This document shows, piece by piece, positions 48,302 through 55,293 of a DNA stretch of 55,293 bases. The DNA is from Streptomyces sp. NRRL F-6131 (GTDB lineage Bacteria; Actinomycetota; Actinomycetes; Streptomycetales; Streptomycetaceae), in NCBI GenBank assembly GCA_000719695.1, contig JOHN01000052.1, positions 1 to 55,293 of the forward strand, written 5' to 3'. How positions within the stretch are numbered: the stretch's first letter is position 1; the number at the start of each line of letters is the position of its first letter. A program made the position numbers and the translations under genes. Under the pieces are notes generated by a model. The model saw nothing but the letters and a program-made list of their open reading frames with translations. It had not been told where the DNA came from and ran no database searches.

Positions 48302-48317
48302 ATTTTGTATTCAAAAT
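48302..48317. promoter_or_regulatory. AT-rich palindrome in the GH42/gntR divergent promoter
   Basis: ATTTTG-TATT-CAAAAT is a perfect inverted repeat in an AT-rich island of otherwise very GC-rich DNA. It lies 38-53 bases upstream of the GH42 start and is a good candidate operator for the adjacent GntR protein. Confidence 0.6.
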
Positions 48318-48323
48318 GCATAG

Positions 48324-48337
48324 TGCAGTACACTGCA
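48324..48337. promoter_or_regulatory. Second palindrome in the GH42/gntR divergent promoter
   Basis: TGCAGT-AC-ACTGCA, flanked by further GCAT/ATGC symmetry (48317-48340), lies 22 bases from the first palindrome centre to centre, about two helical turns. Two sites on one face of the DNA would suit cooperative binding by a dimeric FCD-type repressor. Confidence 0.6.
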
Positions 48338-48385
48338 TGCGGTCAAGAGGTAAGCTGCGCACGCATTCGAAAAAGGGGGATCCCG

Positions 48386-49030
48386 ATGGCGATCGAGCGC
48401 CGCCCGTTGCGCGAGCAGATCCGCGACGAGCTGATGGACCGGCTCACCCGCGGCGAGTTCCCGGCCGGAACCGATGTCAACGAGGCCGTGCTGGCCGCCG
48501 AACTCGGCGTCAGCCGCACCCCGCTGCGCGAGGCCCTGATCGCCCTGGCCGGCGAGGGCGTGCTGGAGAGCAACCAGGGCCGCGGCTTCCGCTTCGCACC
48601 GGTCAGCCGCAAGGAGTTCCGCGAGCTGGTCGCGATCGTGGCGGCCCTGGAGTCGTTGGCCCTGGAGTCCTCCGACCCGGCGCACCTGCGCGCCATCGCA
48701 CCCCGGCTGCTGGACCTCGCCCAGGGCTTCCCCGACCAGGTCGCCGCGCACGCGACGGTGGACCGGCGGGACGACGAGTGGCACGGGCTCCTGCTCAGCG
48801 GCTGCTCCAACGAGCGCCTGCTGGACCTGCTCACCCGGGTCAAGGCCGGGATGCGGCGGTACGAGAACCTGGTCGTCGCGGAGGACGAGCCGGTGGCGCG
48901 CGAGTCCGAGGAGCACTGCGAGATCGCCCGCCGGCTGCTGGAGGACGACCTGCCCGGCGCGATCACGGCGCTGCGCGCCAACTGGGTGGGCGGGATGGAG
49001 CGGATGCTCGCGCACATCCCGGCGGACTGA
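48386..49030 (+). CDS. GntR-family regulator (FCD/FadR type)
   Basis: A 214-residue repressor candidate. ATG 48386 follows AAAGGGGGA. Winged HTH: 'LREQIRDELMDRLTRGEFPA', 'DVNEAVLAAELGVSRTPLRE' and 'ALAGEGVLESNQGRGFRF'. The FCD effector domain follows with helices and metal-binding-type residues ('DRRDDEWHGLLLSGCSNERL', 'ESEEHCEIARRLLEDD'). It is divergent to the GH42/gcv/ABC operon and most likely controls it in response to a small acid or sugar-derived metabolite. Confidence 0.92.
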   Translation: MAIERRPLREQIRDELMDRLTRGEFPAGTDVNEAVLAAELGVSRTPLREALIALAGEGVLESNQGRGFRFAPVSRKEFRELVAIVAALESLALESSDPAHLRAIAPRLLDLAQGFPDQVAAHATVDRRDDEWHGLLLSGCSNERLLDLLTRVKAGMRRYENLVVAEDEPVARESEEHCEIARRLLEDDLPGAITALRANWVGGMERMLAHIPAD

Positions 49031-49293
49031 GGGCCCCACGTCGCGGACGGGCGCGGCCCGGCAGTCGTTGCCCGGTCAAGTCTCGTGCGAACAGCCCGTG
49101 TTGCTCCGGGCCATCGGCTGCCGCTCCGGGCAATCGGCGCGGTGGCGGGATGTCGTCGAAGGCTCGCCCGGGCCATTGACGGCATCCCGCCCGAGCCGGT
49201 TGGCTCGATCCCGAGCCGGCCGCCGGGGGGCGGGCCGCGCGGTGACGGCGAACGCCGGGCGCGCGGCGAGGGCGTGACGCAGGGAGACACCTC

Positions 49294-50832
49294 ATGAGCA
49301 GCACCACCACCACACCGAACGCCGGCCGCGGCCGGCCCGGCGGACACCGGCGACGCACCGCCGGAGCCTGCGCCCTGCTGGCCGCCGGCCTCCTGGCCGG
49401 CGCCGCCGGCACCGCGACCGCCGCCCCGTCCGCGCCGTCCGCCCCGTCCACGCCGTTCTGGGCCGGCGGGACCGCCCGGGTCAGCACCGGCACCGGCGGC
49501 GCCCAGCCCGACGGCGCCTCCTGGGCCAACGGCCTGAGCGCCGACGGCCGGTACGCCGTCCTCGGCTCCGACGCCACCAACCTGGTGCCCGGCGACACCA
49601 ACGGCGGGACGGACGTGTTCGTCCGCGACCTCACCACCGGCCGCACCGAACGGGTCAGCCTCACCGCCTCCGGCGCCCAGGCCGCGGGCTCCTCGTACGA
49701 CGGCTCGATCAGCGGCAACGGCCGCTACGTCGTCTTCACCTCCACCGCCGCACTGGTACCGGGCGACACCAACACCGCCGAGGACATCTACCTCCGCGAC
49801 CGCTGGACCGGCCGCACCGAACGGCTCACCACCGGCGACCCCACCCGCGAGGAACCGGCCCGGGACTCCTACCTGGCGTCGATCAGCTGGGACGGCCGGT
49901 ACGTCTCCTTCGCGTCCAGCCGGACGGACCTGGTGCCCGGCGCGGTCAACCCGCTCGCCAACGTCTACCTGCTCGACCGGTGGAGCGGCACCACCCGGCT
50001 GGTCACCCGGGGCGTCGACGGCGCGCCCGCCGACCGCCCGTCCGCCGCTCCGGTGATCAGCGGCGACGGCAGCAAGGTCGGCTTCATCTCCAAGGCCACC
50101 AACCTGCTCCCGCCCGAGGAGGGCGGCGGCGAGGCCGTCCGCACCTCCGGCGCCCCGGCCGCCGCCTTCGCCTCCGCGTCCGCCGACGATCACGTGTCCG
50201 GCCGCCCCGCCCGCCCCGGGGCCTCCCCCGCCGGCGCCGCCTCCGGGGCCCGCGCCGAGCTCACCAAGCCGCGCCACTACCCGTTCTACGTGCACGACGT
50301 CGCCACCGGGCGGCTCAGCGGCGGCAGCATCGACGCGACCGGCCGGCTGCTCGGCGCCTCCACCGGGGCGTTCAGCCCCGACGGCCGCTTCGCGCTGTTC
50401 TCGCTGCCCGTGCCGAACACGCCCGACAGCACCGGCTGGGAGCGCCACTTCGAGGTCTTCGTCCGTGACCTGCGGCAGGGCACCGTCCGCCGCCTCCCGG
50501 CCGGCCTGCCGGGCACCGTGACGACCGGCTCCTCCTACAGCGCGGTGATGGCGGCCGGCAACCGTTGGGTCTACTTCACCTCCGACGCCGAGAACCTCGT
50601 CCCCGGCGACACCAACCAGGCCGACGACGTCTTCCGCCACGACCTGTGGACCGGCCGCACCGAGCGCCTCAGCGTCTCCACCGACGGCGCCCAGAGCCCC
50701 GGCCACTCCTCCGGCCCCGTGGTCGACGGCCTCGGCACCACCGTGCTCTTCACCGCCGAGGACGGCACCCTCGTCCCCGGCGACACCAACACCGCGAGCG
50801 ACGCCTTCACCCGTCGCCTCCCGCTCTTCTGA
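49294..50832 (+). CDS. Secreted TolB-like beta-propeller protein
   Basis: A 512-residue exported protein. A long twin-basic leader ('GGHRRRTAGACALLAAGLLA' to 'ATAAPSAPSAPS') suggests Sec or Tat export and cleavage near residue 44. The rest is a beta-propeller of about six WD40/TolB-like blades sharing 'NLVPGDTNxxxDVFxRDLxT' and 'GRTERVS'. A 45-residue Ala/Pro/Ser/Gly-rich insertion (~285-330) breaks the blade pattern and looks like a flexible spacer. No catalytic residues are apparent. Bases 49031-49293 upstream hold no gene I can support. Confidence 0.75.
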   Translation: MSSTTTTPNAGRGRPGGHRRRTAGACALLAAGLLAGAAGTATAAPSAPSAPSTPFWAGGTARVSTGTGGAQPDGASWANGLSADGRYAVLGSDATNLVPGDTNGGTDVFVRDLTTGRTERVSLTASGAQAAGSSYDGSISGNGRYVVFTSTAALVPGDTNTAEDIYLRDRWTGRTERLTTGDPTREEPARDSYLASISWDGRYVSFASSRTDLVPGAVNPLANVYLLDRWSGTTRLVTRGVDGAPADRPSAAPVISGDGSKVGFISKATNLLPPEEGGGEAVRTSGAPAAAFASASADDHVSGRPARPGASPAGAASGARAELTKPRHYPFYVHDVATGRLSGGSIDATGRLLGASTGAFSPDGRFALFSLPVPNTPDSTGWERHFEVFVRDLRQGTVRRLPAGLPGTVTTGSSYSAVMAAGNRWVYFTSDAENLVPGDTNQADDVFRHDLWTGRTERLSVSTDGAQSPGHSSGPVVDGLGTTVLFTAEDGTLVPGDTNTASDAFTRRLPLF

Positions 50833-50924
50833 CCCCTCACCACCCCCGGCCGCGTCCCACGAGCACCCCGCCCGCCCCACGATCAGTAGCCGGACCCCCT
50901 CGGGCCCGGGGCGCGTCGGCCGGT

Positions 50925-50952
50925 CCGCCGTGCCCCGGGAAGGGCACGGCGG
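50925..50952. terminator. Bidirectional terminator between convergent genes
   Basis: CCGCCGTGCCC-CGGGAA-GGGCACGGCGG has a perfect 11-bp stem and lies between the ends of the beta-propeller gene and the CHAT gene. Confidence 0.75.
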
Positions 50953-51048
50953 CCGCCGCGCGGGCGGTCACGGGACTCCACGTGTGTGGCCGGAAGGGCG
51001 GAGCAGGGGACAGCCCCGTTCACGCGGCACACCGCCCGCGGTTCCGGG

Positions 51049-54000
51049 TCAGGTGCCCTGGTAGGCGAAGGCCGCCCAGACGTCGAGGGCGTCCGGGGAA
51101 CGGCGGGCCAGTGAGACGAGTTCGGGCGGCGCTCCCGGTGGCAGCCGACGGTCGGGGTCGAGGGCCCACAGCTGGGTGCGGCGCAGCGCCTCGGCGGGCG
51201 GGTCCCCGGCCGCGAGGCGGCCGTGGAAGACGTACATCAGCACGCACACCATCTCGTCCACCACCTCCCAGCGGGAGCCGACCGTGCCCGTCGCCCCGGC
51301 GGCGAGGAAGGCGCTGGAGAGGGTGAGCGCCTCGTCGAGGTCGCCGCCGGTGTGGTCGCTGACGCAGGCGTCGAGGACGACCAGCCCGCCGGGCGACCCC
51401 GGCGGGCGGCCGAGGGCCTGGCGGAGGATGTCGCCGACCGGCAGCCGGCCCTGCCGGTCCCCGGCGGCCGGGTCGGGGGCGAGGGCGAGGTAGGCGTCGA
51501 GCGGCGAACGCCCGGACGGCAGGGCGTGGCAGGCCAGGTGGAGGACGGACGCCCCGGACCGGCCGGGCGCGGGCAGGGCGGCCAGCACCTCGCCCGGGGT
51601 GCCCGCCCCCACCGCGTCCTCGACGTAGCCGAGCAGGGTGCCGTGCGGGTAGTGGTCGGCGTGCAGGTACTCGGCCTCGACCTCGGCGAACATCAGCTCC
51701 CGGGTCGGGTCGCCGACGATCACCGGCCGTTCGGCCAGGGGCAGTCGGGGACGCCGGACGACCTCGCAGAACTGCCGGGCGGAGGCCGCGTACGAGATCA
51801 CCGCCCGTTCCACCACCCGCACCGGCCGGCCGCCGTCGCGCAGTCCGCTGCTGAGCAGGCCGGCGTGCCAGGGCACGCCGCCGAACGCGCCGAACGGCAC
51901 CAGCACCAGCCTCGGCGGCGTCCCCGGCGCCGGGTGGCCGCCGGCGGCACGCAGGGCCGGGTGGCGCAGCAGCGGGCGCATCACATGGGTGCCGGCCCAG
52001 TCGCAGAGTTCGGCGAGGGTGGCCTGCCAGCGGCGGCGGGCGGCGACCCGCTCCGGGTGGCGGGGCGGCAGGCGGTCGAGGGTGGCCTGGCGGTCGCGGT
52101 GCGCCTGCCGGTAGGCGTCCAGCGGGCCGAGCCCGTTGGTGCTGACCAGGGTCAGCGGCAGCAGGTCGACGGCGGCGCCGCCGTCCTCCCGCACGGTGAT
52201 CAGCAGCGCCTCGCCGCAGCGTCCTCCCGCGGGCGGCAGCAGGTAGACCAGGGCGTCGGCGTCGGCCGCGCGCAGGCTGCGGGCGATCTCCTCGACCGAC
52301 GGCATGAACATCAGCGCCGTCCCGGTCGGGGAGGCGGCGAGGGCGGTGAGCGCGCGGCGGCGCAGGTCGTCCGGCATGGGGATGTCGGCGCCGCCGGGGA
52401 GGGAGTCGAGCAGGGTGCCGGGCAGGCCGAGCAGGGCGTCGAAGCCGACGGGGGCGGCGGCGAGGCCGTCCTCGGGTCCGGCGTCGGGTCCGTCCCCGGG
52501 TCCGCCGTCGGCTGCGCCGCCGGTCAGCCAGGCGTCGGCGAGGTCCTGGTGTCCCGAGAGCCGCAGCAGGTCGGGCACGTCGGTGGTGGCGGTGGAGGCG
52601 TGCAGCACCAGGCCGCGGCCCAGCTCCAACGCCTCGACGACGGAGCGCAGGTACGGCTCGTCGCCGTGGCCGTCACCCTCACCCGCGTCGTCCGCTGCGG
52701 CCCCGGTGGCAGCCTCCCGGGCCGCGTGGTCCCGGTCGGCGAGGCACCAGTGGGCGATCTTCAGCGCCTCGGACGCGGCGTCCCGGGCCAGCGCCAGGGC
52801 CGGTTCGGCCGACGCCTGGAGCAGGGTCGCGGCGGCGAGTTCGCGCAGCCCGGCCAGCCCGGCCTCCCGGCCGAGCCGGCGGTCCCCCGGCCCGAGCCGC
52901 TCGCGGTGGGCGTCGGCGATGATCCCGCTCACCTTGGCGAGCACCCGGGTGGGCGTCCCGTGCCGCATCCACGCGCGGACGGCCCCGGCGGCGGCCAGCG
53001 CGTCGGCGACATCGGCGGGCCGGCGCGCGTGACGGTAGCGCTCCAGCAGCAGCGCCGCCCGCAGCACCGTGCCCCGGGACCCCTCCAGGGTGGTGGCGTC
53101 GGTCTCGGCGAGGAAGGCGTCGAGGTAGCGCAGGGCGCCCGCCGCATGGTGCTCGTTGAACGGGCGCTGCACGGCGAGCATGACGAGCGCACCGGCGGCC
53201 CGCATGGTGAGGACGGCCTTGTGCAGGTGCCCGGCCGGCGTCCGGTCCGCCGCCTCCGTCATCAGACCGACGGCCTGCGCCAGCCGCTCCGGCGACGACG
53301 ACGTGTGCACCACGAGGATGAACATCGCCGCCCCCAGGTCACCGCGCGCCAGCAGCCGCAGCGGATCGTCCTCGGGAACCGCCAGGACGACCCGCTCCAG
53401 CTCGGCCACCGCCCGGCCCATCCAGGCGATGTCCCGGGCCGCCAGGGCCGTCTGGAACTCCAGCATCAGCCGGCTCCGTTCGAGCATCGGCCGCTGCCGC
53501 CCGAGCAGCCGCCCCACGCCCGGATGGTCGCTGGTCGCGAGGAAGGTCAGCACCTCGTCGGCGTAGCGGCGGGACAGCTCCAGGTCCTGGTGGTCGCCGC
53601 CCAGGAGGTGGCGCTGGTAGAGGCTGACGGACAGGTTCTCCAGGTGGACGACCCGGTTGATGTCGTCCGGTGCGGACCGGCGGAACGCGGCGCGTTCGTG
53701 CCGGATCGCCGCGTCCAGGTCGGCGGCGGCGTTGGTGAGCGCGAACCGCTTGCTCATCACCGCGGCCAGCGAGCCGTCCAGGTGCTCCTCCGACCAGAGG
53801 GTGCCCGAGGGGCGGGCCCGGGCGTCGTCGAGCAGTCCGATCACCCGGTCCAGTTCGGCCCGGTCGGTGGAGAACTCGTCCCTGGCGATCGAGGCGTGGG
53901 CGAGCTGCTGGAGGACGTCGCTGCGCCGGACGCCGTGGTCCTCGTCCCGCATGGTCTCGACGGCCCGGCTGAGGTGGTGGTGGGCCTCCTCCCGCCGGTA

Positions 54001-55287
54001 GGTCTCCGGCTCCTGCTCGCACAGCGCGTTGACCATGGTCCCGAGGACGGCGTGCGAGGGCGGCCGCACCGGATCGTCCTCGGCCATCCCGGCCAGGCCC
54101 TCGCGCAGCACCTCGATCGCCTCCCGGGCCTCGTCGGTGGCGATGTACCGGTCGAGCCGGGCGAGGCCGCCGAGGGTGCTGCCGAGCAGCCAGCGCGCGA
54201 GGCCGCCCGCCGGATGCCCGGGCGGGAGCAGCCGGCGCAGGTCGTACAGCCGGGCAAGCCGGTGGGCGGCGTCCTCGGGGAGGACGCCGTCGCCGCCCCG
54301 GGCCGCGTACTGGTCGACCAGCCGGAGGCCGGCGCGCAGCCGGGCCGGCGCGTCCGGCTCGGTGGTGGCGGCGACCCACTCCAGGTGGAGGACGGCGCGG
54401 CCGACCGCGACGGCGTCCCCGCCGCCGTCCTCCTCCGGGCCGAGCAGCAGCCTGACGAGGCGTTCGCGGGCGAGCACCTCCAGCGGCTCGGCGAGGTCGG
54501 CCGGCCCCGGCTCGGCGTCCGGCGCGGGCCGGACCGGTGCGGCGCCGGGCTCGGGCCGGGGCTGCGGGCGCAGCCGGTCGAGCAGTCCCTCCAGGACGGC
54601 GTCGGCGGCCACCCGGTCGGCGGCGGCGCCGTCGCGCTCGTGCCGGTCGGCGAGCGCGCAGCCGAGGGTCGCGAGGACGCCGGGGTCCTGCTCGTCGTAC
54701 GCGTCCGGCACCACCGGCCCGGGACCACCCACCCCGAGCGCGTGCCAGGGCCCGAGCGGCACCGGGAGGGGGCAGGCGAGGCGCAGCGCCTCGATCGCCC
54801 GGTCCAGGTCGTCCGGGCGGGCGTGCTCCTCGTCCCCGCGGTCCCCGCGGTCCCCGTCCTCCCCCTCCTCCCCGTCGCCGCCGTCCTCGTACCGCGCGTG
54901 CAGCAGCAGCCCGAGCCGCGCCGCCACCTCCGCCCGCTCCTCCGCGGCCGGGTCGAGCACGGCCGCGGAGAGCGTCAACAGCTCCACGGCAGCCGCCCGT
55001 TCGGCCCGCACGGCGGCCCGGATCTCCTCGTCCTCGACGAACTCCGACTGCTCGACGCCCCGCCAGTACCGGACGGAGAGCGTCACCCCGAGCAGGTACC
55101 ACACCTCGGCGAGCGCCCCGGCCGGCGCGTCCGGCCCGGCCTCCTCCAACAACCCCCGAGCCGCCACGAACGCGGTCAACGCCCCCGACAACGCCAGAGC
55201 GGCCCGCCGCGGATCCACCGCTGCATCGTGCTCGTCCAGCAGCCCCCGCCCCCGCCCCACCAACCCCGCAACCTCGTCCCCCACCAC
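51049..55287 (-). CDS. Large CHAT-domain caspase-like protein with helical repeat N-terminus (start uncertain)
   Basis: A protein of at least 1412 residues. The C-terminal ~350 residues are a CHAT peptidase-like domain: 'LVLVPFGAFGGVPWHAGLLS' is the entry loop, the catalytic His is near residue 1251 in 'VLHLACHALPSG', the Cys near 1306 in 'LVVLDACVSDHTGGD', and 'ATGTVGSRWEVVDE' follows. The first ~1000 residues are helical TPR-like repeats, interrupted by an acidic Asp/Gly/Glu-rich loop (~135-150). The first codon in frame, GTG 55287, is six bases from the window edge, so the true start may be outside. CHAT proteins with TPRs act in bacterial defence or regulated proteolysis. No obvious substrate gene is beside it. 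Confidence 0.85.
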   Translation of the reverse strand: MVGDEVAGLVGRGRGLLDEHDAAVDPRRAALALSGALTAFVAARGLLEEAGPDAPAGALAEVWYLLGVTLSVRYWRGVEQSEFVEDEEIRAAVRAERAAAVELLTLSAAVLDPAAEERAEVAARLGLLLHARYEDGGDGEEGEDGDRGDRGDEEHARPDDLDRAIEALRLACPLPVPLGPWHALGVGGPGPVVPDAYDEQDPGVLATLGCALADRHERDGAAADRVAADAVLEGLLDRLRPQPRPEPGAAPVRPAPDAEPGPADLAEPLEVLARERLVRLLLGPEEDGGGDAVAVGRAVLHLEWVAATTEPDAPARLRAGLRLVDQYAARGGDGVLPEDAAHRLARLYDLRRLLPPGHPAGGLARWLLGSTLGGLARLDRYIATDEAREAIEVLREGLAGMAEDDPVRPPSHAVLGTMVNALCEQEPETYRREEAHHHLSRAVETMRDEDHGVRRSDVLQQLAHASIARDEFSTDRAELDRVIGLLDDARARPSGTLWSEEHLDGSLAAVMSKRFALTNAAADLDAAIRHERAAFRRSAPDDINRVVHLENLSVSLYQRHLLGGDHQDLELSRRYADEVLTFLATSDHPGVGRLLGRQRPMLERSRLMLEFQTALAARDIAWMGRAVAELERVVLAVPEDDPLRLLARGDLGAAMFILVVHTSSSPERLAQAVGLMTEAADRTPAGHLHKAVLTMRAAGALVMLAVQRPFNEHHAAGALRYLDAFLAETDATTLEGSRGTVLRAALLLERYRHARRPADVADALAAAGAVRAWMRHGTPTRVLAKVSGIIADAHRERLGPGDRRLGREAGLAGLRELAAATLLQASAEPALALARDAASEALKIAHWCLADRDHAAREAATGAAADDAGEGDGHGDEPYLRSVVEALELGRGLVLHASTATTDVPDLLRLSGHQDLADAWLTGGAADGGPGDGPDAGPEDGLAAAPVGFDALLGLPGTLLDSLPGGADIPMPDDLRRRALTALAASPTGTALMFMPSVEEIARSLRAADADALVYLLPPAGGRCGEALLITVREDGGAAVDLLPLTLVSTNGLGPLDAYRQAHRDRQATLDRLPPRHPERVAARRRWQATLAELCDWAGTHVMRPLLRHPALRAAGGHPAPGTPPRLVLVPFGAFGGVPWHAGLLSSGLRDGGRPVRVVERAVISYAASARQFCEVVRRPRLPLAERPVIVGDPTRELMFAEVEAEYLHADHYPHGTLLGYVEDAVGAGTPGEVLAALPAPGRSGASVLHLACHALPSGRSPLDAYLALAPDPAAGDRQGRLPVGDILRQALGRPPGSPGGLVVLDACVSDHTGGDLDEALTLSSAFLAAGATGTVGSRWEVVDEMVCVLMYVFHGRLAAGDPPAEALRRTQLWALDPDRRLPPGAPPELVSLARRSPDALDVWAAFAYQGT

Positions 55288-55293
55288 GGACCC

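Overview
The window is very GC-rich, with strong third-position GC bias. It carries GTG starts, ATGA/GTGA stop-start overlaps and actinobacterial families (MbtH, SgcJ/EcaC, IS5/IS30-type transposases, MGH1-type glycosidase, a DasR-like site). This points to a Streptomyces or Kitasatospora chromosome. No rRNA, tRNA or CRISPR array was recognised.

Region 1 (1-7208) is a decayed, mobile-element-rich edge. It holds the end of an epimerase/SgcJ-like fusion, a MarR pseudogene cut by an IS5-family remnant, a SnoaL-like fragment and a full-length IS30-family transposase. It also holds a small metal-responsive operon (merR, Cys-rich membrane protein, ynfA) whose first gene is frameshifted. The region ends with an MFS gene followed by an EamA gene that has lost its second half.

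Region 2 (7209-14934) carries a cytoplasmic peptidoglycan-binding/HExxH protein, an orphan DasR-like site and a coupled DUF6271-like/GNAT pair. A CapA-type lipoprotein, an MFS exporter and a long gene-free stretch follow.

Region 3 (14935-27090) is the highlight: one tightly coupled six-gene operon closed by a strong terminator. It encodes ACP-KS-AT-AT-ACP-C, A-PCP, a discrete ketosynthase with a Cys-Asn-His site, a P450, an MbtH protein and a formyltransferase. Gene content and order match the lactacystin cluster (lctABCDEF) as I remember it from the literature, and resemble salinosporamide SalA-SalD. The likely product is a gamma-lactam-beta-lactone proteasome inhibitor. LctF would make formyl-CoA. 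LctA would join formyl and probably methylmalonyl units into a 2-methyl-3-oxopropanoyl-ACP. LctB would supply an amino acid, expected to be leucine. LctC would cyclise and release by aldol plus beta-lactone formation, and LctD would hydroxylate. No thioesterase, pathway regulator or resistant proteasome subunit is present in the window.

Region 4 (27091-36525) is mostly ordinary: glycerophosphodiesterase and a UMF1-type MFS, LLM-class oxidoreductase, GAPDH, GlxA-type regulator, membrane proteins and a divergent LysA-like decarboxylase.

Region 5 (36541-49030) is a long minus-strand operon under a divergent GntR/FCD regulator. It has a GH42 beta-galactosidase, two-subunit glycine dehydrogenase (gcvPA/gcvPB) without gcvH or gcvT, an AcoX/NAD-kinase-like protein, an SDR, a sugar ABC importer and an MGH1-type glycosidase. 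This is an unusual coupling of sugar uptake with a glycine-decarboxylase-like enzyme.

Region 6 (49294-55293) has a secreted beta-propeller protein and, convergent to it, a very large CHAT caspase-like protein that reaches the window edge.
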